Assembly: GCA_934476235.1 (NCBI GenBank)
Contig: CAKSNL010000001.1
Span: forward strand, 434,001 to 498,000
Direction: 5' to 3'
DNA: 64,000 bases
DNA from: an uncultured Clostridia bacterium
GTDB lineage: Bacteria > Bacillota > Clostridia > CAKSNL01 > HGM11501
Shown: positions 33,308 through 42,633 of the stretch, in pieces
How positions within the stretch are numbered: the stretch's first letter is position 1
How the letters are laid out: every line of letters starts with the position of its first letter
Translations under genes and position numbers: made by a program
Notes under the pieces: model-generated
What the model was told of the DNA's origin: nothing
The model's database searches: none
Seen by the model: the letters and a program-made list of their open reading frames with translations, nothing else

Positions 33308-36136
33308 ATGAAAAAATTCTATTCGAAGCTGATGGCGCTTATGCTTGTTTTCACCTTCGCTTTTTCGACATATGCCGTGAGAGCGGAAGATGCGGGCGGC
33401 ACACCGGGCACCCAGACCGAAACCGAGGTTAAAAAAGAAGAAACGGGAGCCGATGATAAAAAGGACACAGAACCCGGCGACACCAAGAAAGATGAAGGCA
33501 CCACAGGCGATACCAAGGACGACGGCAAGAAGGACGACTCTAAAGACGACTCCAAGGACGACAGCAAGAAGGACGACTCTAAAGATGACTCCAAGGACGA
33601 CGGCAAGAAGGATGACTCTAAAGACGACTCCAAGGACGACGGCAAGAAGGACGACTCTAAAGACGACTCCAAGGACGACGGCAAGAAGGACGACTCTAAA
33701 GATGACTCCAAGGACGACGGCAAGAAGGATGACTCTAAAGATGACTCCAAGGATGACGGCAAGAAGGACGACAAGCCGGCAAAAACAACTCCCGACGATG
33801 TTGCCTATAAAGTCAAGGCTGACGATTATGTCACCTTCTCTGCAAGCGATTTCAGCGCTCAGTACAAGGAAATAACCGGCGAGGCGTTTACATATCTTCA
33901 GATAACGAAGCTTCCCTCCTCGTCCTACGGAACTCTTTATTATAATTACGACACCAAAAATCAGGAGAAAGTAACTACCAAAAACAAGCTCACATCAACA
34001 TATCTTAACAAAATAAGCTTTGTTGCTTCCAAGAAGGGCAGTGTTACGATTCCCTATACGATGTACGGCAAGGGCAAATCGCTCTCCGGCAATATCGTTA
34101 TAACGATCAATGCCGGAACATCAGCGTCTTCCTCTCAGATAAGCTATACTGTTGACGAGGACGACTATGTAAAATTCCGCGCGGCAGACTTTAAGACCGC
34201 GTGCACGGACGCGACCGGCAAAACGCTCGACTATGTAAAATTTACGCTTCCCTCATCGTCAAAGGGCACGCTTTACTACGACTATGACGGCAGCGACGAG
34301 GCAAAGGTTACCGCAAACAAAAAGTACTATGCGTCAGACACGCCTTCGCTCAACAAGGTTTATTTCGTTCCTAAATCCGGAGCCTCCGGCACAATCTCGA
34401 TAAGCTTTACAGGAATGACGACAAATGAAAAGACCTTCACGGGAACCGTTAAGATCAAGATGTCCGCATCCTCGTCTTCCTCCTCTTCCACAATCAAATA
34501 CAGTGTGAAGAGCACATCCGAGGTTGACTTTAAAGTGCGCGACTTTGAAAGGGCATGCTCCGACGAGACCGGTTCAGATCTTACAAAGATCGTGTTCACA
34601 TCGCTTCCCTCATCGTCAAAGGGAAAGCTCTATTTAGGCTATAAATCTTCTTCAAGGTATGACGACGTGGTATCCGACGGCGAGGATTATTATGTTGACG
34701 ACGATCCGGCAATATCGGACATCACCTTTGTTCCCAAGTCAACCGCCTCGGGCACGGTTACCATAAAATACAAAGGCTATTACTCAAGAACGAAATACTA
34801 CGAGGGCAGTATTCAGATAAAGATCACCAAGTCTTCAACCACAGACGATGAGGATGACGATGATGATACAATCTCAACGCTGTCGCTGACCACAAACAAA
34901 AATAAGCCTGTATCGTTTAACGCAAGCTCCATTTCCTCAGCTTACAAGAAAGCGACCAATAAAACCTTAAGCTATGTAAAATTTTCCGCCGTTTCGTCAT
35001 CCTACGGCAAGCTCTATTATGACTATGACGGCGACGATGAGGATACCGTTTCAAGCTCCGACAAATACTATGCAAGCAAGAGCCCTTATATCAAGAACGT
35101 AAGCTTCGTGCCCGCGAAAAACTACACAGGAACGGTTACGGTTTCTTATTCTGCATATGCTTCGAGCGGCTCTTACACCTCCGGCAAGATCAAGATAACA
35201 GTCAAAGGCACCTCGTCATCAGATGATGATAACGGCAACTCGGGAAGTGCCGATGTTTCGCTCGGCGTTGTTAAAAACAAGAGCGTGACCTTTACGGTAA
35301 GCCCGTTTAACGTAGCAAGTTTAAGCGTAACGGATGATTCGATAAGAAGCGTCCGCTTCGGCGCGGTAAATTCTTCCTACGGCAAGCTTTACTACAATTA
35401 CGGAACCGCGTCCGAAAAAGAGGTTCCCGCGGGAGCAGTATTCAACGCTTCAAGCGAGCCTTACATTTCGGGAGTTTCCTTTGTTCCGACAAAGGGCTAT
35501 AAGGGCAATGTTACGTTCAGCTACACAGGTACCAACACCTCCGGCGAAAGCTTCACGGGTGTTGTCCGCCTCACGGTAGCTTCCTACAAAAAGCTTTTCT
35601 CGGACGTTACCGAGGATAAATGGTATTATGACACCGTAAATACCGTTTGCGACGCGGACCTTATGCGCGGTAACTCCGAAACGACCTTTAACCCCGAAGG
35701 CAGCATGACGCTTGCTGAAGCAATCACCATGGGCGCGCGCCTTTACAACAGCATAAGAGGCGGCACGGATGTAACGTTTACCGCAAGTGCAACAGGAAAC
35801 TGGTATGACGTTTACGTTGACTTTGCCATAAAGAACGGTATTATAAGATCTGACGACTTTTCGGACTACTCCAGAATCGCGTCGAGAGCCGAGATGGCAT
35901 ACATCTTCTATCACAGCGTTACACCGGCTTACCTTTCGGCGATAAACTCCTGGACCGTTCCGGATGTTTCGACTACCGACAAGTACGGCACGGAGATCTA
36001 CTCACTCTATAACGCCGGCATACTCACGGGAAGCGATGCTTACGGCACATTCAATGCGTCAAGCGGAATCACGAGAGCGGAAGCCGCGGCTATCCTCGGA
36101 AGAACCGGCAGAATAATCGACAGAATCAAGAAATAA
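33308..36136 (+). CDS. S-layer-homology (SLH) surface protein with repeat domains
   Basis: 942 residues. Signal peptide (1-26), an acidic Asp/Lys/Ser region with six 13-residue repeats (about 70-155), five beta-rich modules of about 100 residues each containing SSxGxLYYxY (SSYGTLYYNY, SSKGTLYYDY, SSKGKLYLGY, SSYGKLYYDY, SSYGKLYYNY), and three C-terminal SLH domains (about 765-940; FSDVTEDKWYYDTVNTV, GNWYDVYVDFAIKNGI, YGTEIYSLYNAGILTG). SLH domains anchor proteins to pyruvylated wall polymers. AAAGGAGGT ribosome binding site and a strong promoter suggest high expression. Ligand unknown. Confidence 0.92.
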   Translation: MKKFYSKLMALMLVFTFAFSTYAVRAEDAGGTPGTQTETEVKKEETGADDKKDTEPGDTKKDEGTTGDTKDDGKKDDSKDDSKDDSKKDDSKDDSKDDGKKDDSKDDSKDDGKKDDSKDDSKDDGKKDDSKDDSKDDGKKDDSKDDSKDDGKKDDKPAKTTPDDVAYKVKADDYVTFSASDFSAQYKEITGEAFTYLQITKLPSSSYGTLYYNYDTKNQEKVTTKNKLTSTYLNKISFVASKKGSVTIPYTMYGKGKSLSGNIVITINAGTSASSSQISYTVDEDDYVKFRAADFKTACTDATGKTLDYVKFTLPSSSKGTLYYDYDGSDEAKVTANKKYYASDTPSLNKVYFVPKSGASGTISISFTGMTTNEKTFTGTVKIKMSASSSSSSSTIKYSVKSTSEVDFKVRDFERACSDETGSDLTKIVFTSLPSSSKGKLYLGYKSSSRYDDVVSDGEDYYVDDDPAISDITFVPKSTASGTVTIKYKGYYSRTKYYEGSIQIKITKSSTTDDEDDDDDTISTLSLTTNKNKPVSFNASSISSAYKKATNKTLSYVKFSAVSSSYGKLYYDYDGDDEDTVSSSDKYYASKSPYIKNVSFVPAKNYTGTVTVSYSAYASSGSYTSGKIKITVKGTSSSDDDNGNSGSADVSLGVVKNKSVTFTVSPFNVASLSVTDDSIRSVRFGAVNSSYGKLYYNYGTASEKEVPAGAVFNASSEPYISGVSFVPTKGYKGNVTFSYTGTNTSGESFTGVVRLTVASYKKLFSDVTEDKWYYDTVNTVCDADLMRGNSETTFNPEGSMTLAEAITMGARLYNSIRGGTDVTFTASATGNWYDVYVDFAIKNGIIRSDDFSDYSRIASRAEMAYIFYHSVTPAYLSAINSWTVPDVSTTDKYGTEIYSLYNAGILTGSDAYGTFNASSGITRAEAAAILGRTGRIIDRIKK
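33518..33775 (+). repeat. 39-bp tandem repeat inside the SLH gene
   Basis: Six full 39-bp units plus one partial unit, each encoding DDGKKDDSKDDSK (second unit DDSKK...). Units differ by a few silent third-base changes, so the array is fairly young. Not CRISPR: there are no spacers and the frame stays open. Confidence 0.9.
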
Positions 36137-36146
36137 CGTTACAATA

Positions 36147-36184
36147 AAAAGGAGCTCCGCAGACCGATGCGGAGCTCCTTTTTC
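36147..36184 (+). terminator. Terminator after the SLH gene
   Basis: GGAGCTCCGCA / TGCGGAGCTCC stem with a 6-nt loop, then TTTTT. Confidence 0.9.
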
Positions 36185-36226
36185 GTTAAATTATGTGAAT
36201 TTTTTTGAAAAAATGCTTCTTTTATA

Positions 36227-36255
36227 TTGACTTTTCGGTTAAATACATATATTAT
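36227..36255 (+). promoter_or_regulatory. Promoter of the two-gene membrane protein unit
   Basis: TTGACT (36227-36232), 17-bp spacer, TATTAT (36250-36255), 42 bp before the ATG. Confidence 0.6.
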
Positions 36256-36296
36256 GGATATAATGGTTTATAATTTTTAAGAAGGGATGAAATCAA

Positions 36297-36857
36297 ATGT
36301 CAAAAAAACAAACCAATGCCGAAAGAAACACGGCGAAAAAAGCGGAGGCTGCCGCGCTTCGCGAAAAGCTTGAAAACTACATCGTTCTGCAGACAAGCAT
36401 AGTTTTGGTTCTTGCGGTTCTCTTTGCGGTTTTCAACAACTACTTAAAGAGCGGCACTCTCACCGGCGGAATGATGGTGCTCATAGACGTTTTAATGTGG
36501 CTCGGCATTGCCGCCGTATTGGTATTCGCCGTTTTGGGCTATGTAAAGAAGGACAAATCGCTCTTTAAATGGTGTGCGGCGGGTATTGCGGACGCGGCTA
36601 TATGGTCGGCGTTCTACCGTTTCGGCTCGTTTAAAGGTCACAGCTGGCTTTCCGGCGTTGCGGTAAGCTACTATGCGATTGCTCTTTACTTCATTTTCTG
36701 CCTTGCATACTACCTTCTTGCTATGAATAAGAAGTGGAACAAAAAAGGCGTGCGCATAGCATTTTTCACCGTTGCGGCAATCGTTGCACTCGTAATTGTT
36801 ATCGGCACTATCGTACTCATGTACTTAAACGGTAACATCACAGGCTTTGCAAAGTAA
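36297..36857 (+). CDS. Membrane protein of unknown function
   Basis: 186 residues. A short basic cytosolic N-terminus with a possible coiled coil (about 5-27), then five predicted helices (about 30-48, 57-80, 90-108, 120-142, 152-175). No family motif recognised. AGAAGGGATG ribosome binding site. It lies 18 bp before the DUF5050-like gene, so the two are probably cotranscribed and may act together at the membrane. Confidence 0.7.
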   Translation: MSKKQTNAERNTAKKAEAAALREKLENYIVLQTSIVLVLAVLFAVFNNYLKSGTLTGGMMVLIDVLMWLGIAAVLVFAVLGYVKKDKSLFKWCAAGIADAAIWSAFYRFGSFKGHSWLSGVAVSYYAIALYFIFCLAYYLLAMNKKWNKKGVRIAFFTVAAIVALVIVIGTIVLMYLNGNITGFAK

Positions 36858-36875
36858 TTTAATTCGGAGGTAAAT

Positions 36876-38294
36876 ATGGACGAAAATAAGAACTTAAACC
36901 CCGAGGGTGAGGAGAACCTTCCCGAGGAGAATACTGCTCCCGAAGAAATTTCCGAGGAGGCTTCCGAAGAAGTTTCTGAAGAAGTTTCGGAAGAAGTTTC
37001 GGAAACCGTTTCCGAAGAAGCTGATACACCCGCTCCGGAGACTGATGATCTCTTTGCGGAAGTTAACGACTTCCCGGAGCCCGAAGAAGCTCCCAAAAAG
37101 AAGAAGACCGGTCTTTTCATCGGCATCGCAGCACTGATAGTTGTGCTTATTGCCGCGGCGGCATTCCTCTTCTTCGGCAGAGGTTCATCTTCCGAGGGAA
37201 CCGGCAACCTTTTATCACAGGGCTTTGCCGCTGTAAAGGGCGATTATCTTTATCATGTTGACTTTTCCGACCTTAAGATGCACAAGACAAGCTTAAAGGG
37301 CAGCAAAGCCGGAGAAGGCGAAGCGGTGACGGACGACTACGCCGTTTACATTTCAAACTACAAGGGCAATATCTATTACATGGGCTATAAGCCTTCCGAT
37401 GACGGACAGTCCTATGTTTACGAATACAAAAAATTCGTGGACGGCAAGAACGACAAGGTTATTTTGTCAGACTCCGTTTCCTCTCCCCAGCTTACGGACG
37501 GATACCTTTATTACTTAAAGTCTGTTCCCGAGTTCCATTCGGGATATTCCAGCAGACTTTACCGCGTGAGCCTTTCCGGAGGCGAGAGCGAGCTTGTTTG
37601 CGACGCACTCATGATATCCTATCTTGTTGACGGGAAAGACCTTTACTACTGCGACGTTGAGTCCACCTCACTCGTGCGCGTAAAGCTTGCCGATTCGATC
37701 AAGATTGCAAAAGAATCACCCCTCGGTGAAGGCGGCAAACGCTCCTCCGATGACCTCGGAGCGGAGCCCATCGCTTCATCCGTTGTGACATGCATGGCGA
37801 CAAGCGGCAACACTCTTTACTATATTGACGCGCAGACCGGAAACTACACACTCTGCACCTATAACTTAAAGACGGGCGAGCAGGGCATTGTAAATAACGG
37901 TGTTACCGCGGCGACAATCAATATCTACGGTAAATTCTTATATTACTACAGCACAACGGATTTCAGCGTTTACCGCATGAATCTTGACGGCTCGAATGTA
38001 ATAAAGATCACCGATCCCGGATACGGCTATATGATTCTTTCCGGCAACAGATTCATGTCTATGGAATTTTCGGACGACTATAAGCAATACATCGCGGTAT
38101 GCGATCTTGACGGAAACGAGCTTCTTGAGGTCGGACTGACCGGAGATGACGGTGAGGATTATTACGACGAATCCGCGTCGGACGAGACGGCTGATGAGCC
38201 GGCAGAAGAGGCAGACGCAGACACTGACGGCATTGCCGATGCAGATACTGACGAAAATGCGGATACAAACACTGATGCCGAGCCCGCAGCATAA
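36876..38294 (+). CDS. Membrane-anchored beta-propeller protein (DUF5050-like)
   Basis: 472 residues. The N-terminal 75 residues are highly acidic with SEEVSEEV repeats, followed by KKKK and one transmembrane helix (about 77-97). The outer domain (about 105-430) has repeated GxxxYYxx strands (DDYAVYISNYKGNIYYMGY, DGYLYYLKSV, DGKDLYYCDV, GNTLYYIDAQTG, YGKFLYYYS) typical of DUF5050 propellers. The C-terminus is again acidic with Asp/Thr/Ala repeats. Type II membrane protein, outside-facing propeller. Ligand unknown. Confidence 0.78.
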   Translation: MDENKNLNPEGEENLPEENTAPEEISEEASEEVSEEVSEEVSETVSEEADTPAPETDDLFAEVNDFPEPEEAPKKKKTGLFIGIAALIVVLIAAAAFLFFGRGSSSEGTGNLLSQGFAAVKGDYLYHVDFSDLKMHKTSLKGSKAGEGEAVTDDYAVYISNYKGNIYYMGYKPSDDGQSYVYEYKKFVDGKNDKVILSDSVSSPQLTDGYLYYLKSVPEFHSGYSSRLYRVSLSGGESELVCDALMISYLVDGKDLYYCDVESTSLVRVKLADSIKIAKESPLGEGGKRSSDDLGAEPIASSVVTCMATSGNTLYYIDAQTGNYTLCTYNLKTGEQGIVNNGVTAATINIYGKFLYYYSTTDFSVYRMNLDGSNVIKITDPGYGYMILSGNRFMSMEFSDDYKQYIAVCDLDGNELLEVGLTGDDGEDYYDESASDETADEPAEEADADTDGIADADTDENADTNTDAEPAA

Positions 38295-38303
38295 ATAAAA
38301 GCC

Positions 38304-38341
38304 AAAAATACGGTGCAAATAATTGCACCGTATTTTTTTAA
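38304..38341 (+). terminator. Terminator of the DUF5050-like gene
   Basis: AAATACGGTGCAA / TTGCACCGTATTT stem followed by a T-run. Confidence 0.85.
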
Positions 38342-38378
38342 TAAAAAGAGTGCTGACAATTAAGTCAGCACTCTTTTT
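38342..38378 (-). terminator. Terminator of the pot operon
   Basis: AAAAAGAGTGCTGAC / GTCAGCACTCTTTTT with a 6-nt loop; reads as a terminator on both strands and overlaps the end of potD. It sits back-to-back with the preceding hairpin. Confidence 0.85.
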
Positions 38379-39576
38379 ACATATATCTTGCGTTGATTTT
38401 CTTTCTCACATATCCCGCGCCGAGCAGCAGAAGCACTCCGAGCACTATTGCGCCCGCGAAAATGTACACCCAGGGTTCTACCGCGTTGTCAATCTTAAGC
38501 TCCTCCCAGAGGGCATTTTCGATGTTCTGAGTGACAGTGTCAAGCGTTTCAAAGTAGCTTGACTTGATTCCACCGACCGGATAGAGAATTTCTATCGCCT
38601 CCGGGTGAATATCCGTCATATCCGCGATATAGTCCTCGTTTTCGCTGACCAAAAGATTCGGCGAGGCGTAGCAGGTGTATTCCGCGTTTGCGACCGCAAT
38701 CTCCTCAGAAAGCATGAAGTTAATATATTCCTCGGCAATCTCCTTGTTCTTCGCGCAGGAGGGAATACACATAGCGTCAACAAACATGTTGGTTCCGCTC
38801 TCGGGATAGTAAAAGTCAAGATCCCCGTTATCCTCATACATCGTGAAGAAGTCGCCCGCATAGTAAGGCGCGACTGCCGCGGATCCGTTCTTCATTTTGT
38901 TGAACACCTCGTCCATTACATAGCTCTGGACAAGCGGCTTCTGCTCCGAGAGCAGGTTCTTGGCTTCGCGCCATTCATTTTCGTTCGTTGTATTAACGTC
39001 TATTCCCTTCCAGTACATCGCCGTTCCGAACGCGTCCCTCGGATTGTTAAACTGGAGTATCTGCCCTTTTAAATCCTCATCCCAGAGCGCGTCCCAGTCG
39101 GTGTATGTTTTATCCACCAGCTCAGTATTATAGATAATGCCGACGCATCCGCACTGATAAGGCACACTGTATTCGCTTTTCTCGTCATAGTACGCGTTTT
39201 TGTACTGCGGGTCGATATACTGAAAATTCGGAATATTTGAAAAATCCAGCTTTAGCAAAAGCTCCTCGTCAATCATTCTTGCAATCATATAGTCGGAGGG
39301 CACCACAACGTCATAGCTCACGCCTCCGCTCCGGATCTTGTTATACATATCCTCATTGCTCGCATAAGTTGTGTAGTTTACCTTCACTCTTTTGCCGTAC
39401 TTTTCAAAATAATAGTCTTCAAATTCCTTGTTGACGTCCAAGGTGTCCTCCGAGCCGTCCGAAATGTACTCGCCCCAGTTGTAGACGTTTAAGACCTCCG
39501 CCTTCTCTGTGCCGCACCCGGCAGTCAGAAGCAGAATGATAGCTGTAAAAAAGACCGCCAAAATTTTTTTCATCAC
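38377..39576 (-). CDS. potD: Spermidine/putrescine-binding lipoprotein PotD with C-terminal membrane helix
   Basis: 399 residues. Lipoprotein signal with lipobox LLTAGC, then a type 2 periplasmic-binding fold: VLNVYNWGEYISDGSED near the start, SGGVSYDVVVPSDYMIARM, QCGCVGIIYNTELV, and NMFVDAMCIPSCAKN. These match PotD/PotF-type polyamine receptors. Unusually, the C-terminus adds a transmembrane helix and basic tail (AVEPWVYIFAGAIVLGVLLLL, then YVRKKINARYM). Start overlaps the potC stop by 4 bp. The last gene of the pot operon. Confidence 0.93.
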   Translation of the reverse strand: MMKKILAVFFTAIILLLTAGCGTEKAEVLNVYNWGEYISDGSEDTLDVNKEFEDYYFEKYGKRVKVNYTTYASNEDMYNKIRSGGVSYDVVVPSDYMIARMIDEELLLKLDFSNIPNFQYIDPQYKNAYYDEKSEYSVPYQCGCVGIIYNTELVDKTYTDWDALWDEDLKGQILQFNNPRDAFGTAMYWKGIDVNTTNENEWREAKNLLSEQKPLVQSYVMDEVFNKMKNGSAAVAPYYAGDFFTMYEDNGDLDFYYPESGTNMFVDAMCIPSCAKNKEIAEEYINFMLSEEIAVANAEYTCYASPNLLVSENEDYIADMTDIHPEAIEILYPVGGIKSSYFETLDTVTQNIENALWEELKIDNAVEPWVYIFAGAIVLGVLLLLGAGYVRKKINARYM

Positions 39577-40379
39577 TCAAGCGTCCCCTTTCCTTCAATT
39601 TTCTGTCCCGAGCGGTTTGAAAGTATCAAAAGGATAAGCACCGCCCCGATCATGAGGGACGAAAGCGCGTAAATATCGGGAGTTACCTCTTTTTTCGTCA
39701 TTGAATAAATCAAAAGCGGAAGCGTCTGAAAATCCGTTCCGGTGGTGAAATAGCTTATCACGAAATCGTCCAGCGACAGTGTGAACGCCATAACAAACCC
39801 GGAAATGACCCCGGGCATTATTCCCGGAAGCTCCACCTTGAAAAACGACTGTATCGGCGTGCAGCCCAAATCCATTGCCGCCTCGGAAAGGCTTTTGTTT
39901 AAGGAAAGCACTCTCGGTCTTACCGAAAGTATAACATAAGGCAGGCAGAAGGTGATATGCGCGATGAGAATCGTCCAGAATCCGAGCGTCTCGTCCGTCA
40001 TCAATATATTGCCGCCGACAAAAACGAATAAAAGCATCATCGAAATACCCGTCACGATATCCGGGCTCATCATCGGCACATTGGTGAGCGACAGAATGGT
40101 CCCCTGAGCGATCCTGTTTCTCATCTTGCCGATGCCGACCGCAGCCGCGGTGCCGATAAGTGTGGATGCCGCCGCTGCCGAAAGCGCAAGTATGAGCGTG
40201 TTTTTAAGCGCCGTAAACGTTGCCGGGCTCTTGAAAAGCTCCCTGTACCAATAAAGCGAAAATCCCGTGAAGGAGCCGGTGTTTCCGGAGCTGTTAAAGG
40301 AGAAGAGCACAAGGATAAGTATCGGCGTATAAAGAATCAAAAATATAAAGAAAAGATAGAGTTTTTCCGACTTTTTCAC
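39573..40379 (-). CDS. potC: Polyamine ABC transporter permease PotC
   Basis: 268 residues, six predicted helices. The EAA loop signature for binding the ATPase reads EAAMDLGCTPIQSFFKVELPGIMPG (about 160-185), as in PotC. The start GSTGSFTGFSLYWYRELF is also typical. It overlaps potB (40376-40379) and potD (39573-39576), so the three are translationally coupled. Confidence 0.94.
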   Translation of the reverse strand: MKKSEKLYLFFIFLILYTPILILVLFSFNSSGNTGSFTGFSLYWYRELFKSPATFTALKNTLILALSAAAASTLIGTAAAVGIGKMRNRIAQGTILSLTNVPMMSPDIVTGISMMLLFVFVGGNILMTDETLGFWTILIAHITFCLPYVILSVRPRVLSLNKSLSEAAMDLGCTPIQSFFKVELPGIMPGVISGFVMAFTLSLDDFVISYFTTGTDFQTLPLLIYSMTKKEVTPDIYALSSLMIGAVLILLILSNRSGQKIEGKGTLE

Positions 40380-41197
40380 AGGCGCACGCCCCCTTCCTCT
40401 CCCGAAAATCTGTTCATGATAAAGAGCGACAAAAGAACCAGTATCATCATAACAAGCGATATCGCCGCACCGGTATTGTATGTCGCGATGTTCTGGAACT
40501 GGCGCTCAATCGTATCGCCCAGAAGGTCGAACGTTCCGCCACCCAGCTTCTGTGAAATGTAGAACGTGCTGATTGAGGGCACGAAAACCATCGTAATGCC
40601 GGATATGATGCCGGACTTTGAAAGCGGGAGCACCACCTTAGTTATCGTTTTCATATGGCTGCACCCAAGGTCGGACGCCGCCTCCAAAAGGTTTTTGTCA
40701 AGCTTTGAAATAACGGTGTAGATGGGAAGAACCATGTACGGAAAAAAGTCATATGCCATTCCGAAAATAACGGCGCCTTTTGTGCCGATAAGGTGCACCT
40801 TGGAAAGCCCCAGCCCCGTCAGTATGCCGTTTAAAATTCCGCCGTCGTCCATAATCGCCATCATTGAATAAGTACGTATCAAAAGATTCGTCCACATCGG
40901 AAGCATTAAAAGCATCAAAAGCACTTTTTTCGCATTCGGACCTGACTTTGCCATTATGTAGGCAAGCGGATAACCGAAAATGAAGCAGAAAAACGTTGCA
41001 ATGACAGAAAGGCTGACCGAAAGTGCAAAGGTTTCGGTGTGCTCGCTGAGCGCATAAATGTTATCGAGCGTAAAAGACCCGTCGGCAGATGTGAAGGCAA
41101 AATATATCACGAAAAGGAGCGGGAACACAATAAAGAGCACCGTCCAGAGAACGTGGGGGTATGCCGCAAGTCTGCCCAATGATGAGTGTTTTTTCAT
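40376..41197 (-). CDS. potB: Polyamine ABC transporter permease PotB
   Basis: 273 residues with six helices. EAA loop EAASDLGCSHMKTITKVVLPLSKSGI and the PotB-like NLLIRTYSMMAIMDDGGILNGIL. I chose ATG 41197, which has AGGGGGC upstream; a longer frame runs back into potA and is not real. It forms the channel with PotC and takes energy from PotA. Confidence 0.94.
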   Translation of the reverse strand: MKKHSSLGRLAAYPHVLWTVLFIVFPLLFVIYFAFTSADGSFTLDNIYALSEHTETFALSVSLSVIATFFCFIFGYPLAYIMAKSGPNAKKVLLMLLMLPMWTNLLIRTYSMMAIMDDGGILNGILTGLGLSKVHLIGTKGAVIFGMAYDFFPYMVLPIYTVISKLDKNLLEAASDLGCSHMKTITKVVLPLSKSGIISGITMVFVPSISTFYISQKLGGGTFDLLGDTIERQFQNIATYNTGAAISLVMMILVLLSLFIMNRFSGEEGGVRL

Positions 41198-41208
41198 TAT
41201 TTTGCCCC

Positions 41209-42324
41209 CTACTCTTCCACATAGTCCGCGTCCGAAATGGTGTCCATCTCGTCGCTGAAGCTGGAATAATCGCCGAACTTGCCGGAATATTCGGATTTTT
41301 TCATGATGTGTATCGCGTCCGGCTCGATGTAAAGCCCAATCTCCTCGCCCTCGCCGACAAAATCGGTTGTCTGAATCATCCACTTAAATCCGCCGATATC
41401 GACGATTATTTCATAGTGAACGCCTTTAAAGGTTACACTTGTGACCGTGCCCTTTAACATGCCGTCCTCTTTCTTCACAACGTCCACATCCTCGGGGCGG
41501 ACCACAACGTCCACCGCCTCGCCCTTTGAAAAGCCCTTGTCAACGCAAGTGAAGGTGTGCGAGGAAAAAGTAACGTTAAAGTCCTCGTTCATCACGCCGT
41601 CAACAATGTTGCTCTCGCCGATAAAGTCGGCAACGAAAGCGTTTTCAGGCTCATTGTAAATATCCGTGGGCGAGCCTATCTGCTGAATCTTTCCATCGCT
41701 CATAACGACCACGACGTCCGACATGCTGAGCGCCTCCTCCTGGTCGTGCGTAACATATATAAATGTGATGCCCGTCTGCTTCTGAATCTTTTTAAGCTCG
41801 GACTGCATGTCCTTTCGAAGCTTTAAGTCAAGCGCGCCCAAAGGCTCGTCAAGAAGCAGGACTTTCGGTCTGCTTATAAGTGCACGGGCAATTGCAACTC
41901 TCTGCTGCTGACCGCCCGAAAGAAGCGTGACGTTCTTTTTCTCAAAGCCCTTTAACGCCACAAGCTCAAGCATTTCCTTCACTTTTTCCGATATTTCTTT
42001 GTTGTGCACCTTTGCGACTCTTAAGGCAAAGGCGATGTTTTCATATACGTTAAGATGCGGGAAAAGCGCATACTTCTGAAACACCGTGTTGATATGGCGC
42101 TTATAAGCCGGAACGTCGTTTATTTTCTTCCCCTCAAAGCATACCTCTCCGAAGTCGGGCTCCGTAAATCCGCCGATAATGCGAAGCGTCGTCGTCTTCC
42201 CGCAGCCGGACGGTCCCAAAAGCGTGATAAACTGACTGTCGTAAATATCCAGATTCAGATTGTCAAGCACCGTTTCCCCGTCGAAAACCTTCGTAATGTT
42301 TTTAAGTTCAATAATTTTTTTCAT
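41209..42324 (-). CDS. potA: Polyamine ABC transporter ATP-binding protein PotA
   Basis: 371 residues. Walker A GPSGCGKTT, Q-loop, signature LSGGQQQRVAIARAL, Walker B VLLLDEPLGALD, H-loop VTHDQEEAL, and a C-terminal TOBE-like regulatory domain (about 235-345; VVRPEDVDVV). First gene of potABCD. AAGGGGGGA ribosome binding site. Expression is governed by the 303-nt attenuator leader upstream. Confidence 0.95.
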   Translation of the reverse strand: MKKIIELKNITKVFDGETVLDNLNLDIYDSQFITLLGPSGCGKTTTLRIIGGFTEPDFGEVCFEGKKINDVPAYKRHINTVFQKYALFPHLNVYENIAFALRVAKVHNKEISEKVKEMLELVALKGFEKKNVTLLSGGQQQRVAIARALISRPKVLLLDEPLGALDLKLRKDMQSELKKIQKQTGITFIYVTHDQEEALSMSDVVVVMSDGKIQQIGSPTDIYNEPENAFVADFIGESNIVDGVMNEDFNVTFSSHTFTCVDKGFSKGEAVDVVVRPEDVDVVKKEDGMLKGTVTSVTFKGVHYEIIVDIGGFKWMIQTTDFVGEGEEIGLYIEPDAIHIMKKSEYSGKFGDYSSFSDEMDTISDADYVEE

Positions 42325-42350
42325 GCCCGTTCCCCCTTGAAATAAAGTGT

Positions 42351-42387
42351 AAAAAAAGACAAGCCATGTACTTATACATCGCTTGTC
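42351..42387 (-). terminator. Leader terminator of the pot operon
   Basis: Minus strand stem GACAAGCGATGTA / TACATGGCTTGTC (one G-G mismatch, 4-nt loop TAAG), followed by seven T. It ends 26 nt before the potA start, so it must be bypassed for expression. Confidence 0.88.
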
Positions 42388-42627
42388 CTTAAAAACACCT
42401 AAAATATAACAAGGCTTTCATGGATTGGTTTCCGAGAGTTAACGCACTCTTATTGACCGTTTCACAAGTCGATGTATGTTCATCGTTTCTGGTTATAAAG
42501 TAACCAACTTATAAAATTTGAGCTTCTAACTCAATCAATAATCCCGAAATAAATTCGGGTTTCGGCGTTTGACCCGGCTGTCCGTGTGGCCTTGGCTAAT
42601 TTCTTAGCGGTCATAATTTTTATCTTT
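42388..42627 (-). promoter_or_regulatory. Structured potA leader, riboswitch candidate
   Basis: Read on the minus strand. A closing stem P1 pairs TGACCG (42608-42613) with CGGTCA (42454-42459). Inside are a GNRA hairpin GCTAA-GAAA-TTAGC (42595-42608), CCCGAA/TTCGGG (42543-42559), TTGAG/CTCAA, and GGTTA/TAACC. The strand ATACATCGACTTGT (42464-42477) can pair with the terminator 5' arm ACAAGCGATGTAT, giving an antiterminator that excludes the terminator. I recognise no known riboswitch or T-box motif. Confidence 0.7.
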
Positions 42628-42633
42628 TATAAA

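Noticed and set aside
33319..33774. Long open frame on the minus strand opposite the SLH gene, serine- and leucine-rich
   Set aside because: It is the mirror of the Asp/Lys/Ser repeat; no ribosome binding site or promoter, and low-complexity repeats give open frames by chance.
33518..33775. Regular repeats that could suggest a CRISPR array
   Set aside because: Direct 39-bp units with no spacers, in frame inside a protein gene.
41198..41383. Longer potB frame
   Set aside because: It overlaps the 3' end of potA in another frame, and the PotB family start with a ribosome binding site is at 41197.
42388..42627. T-box in the potA leader
   Set aside because: No GGTGG T-box sequence and no stem I features; only a terminator/antiterminator pair is present.
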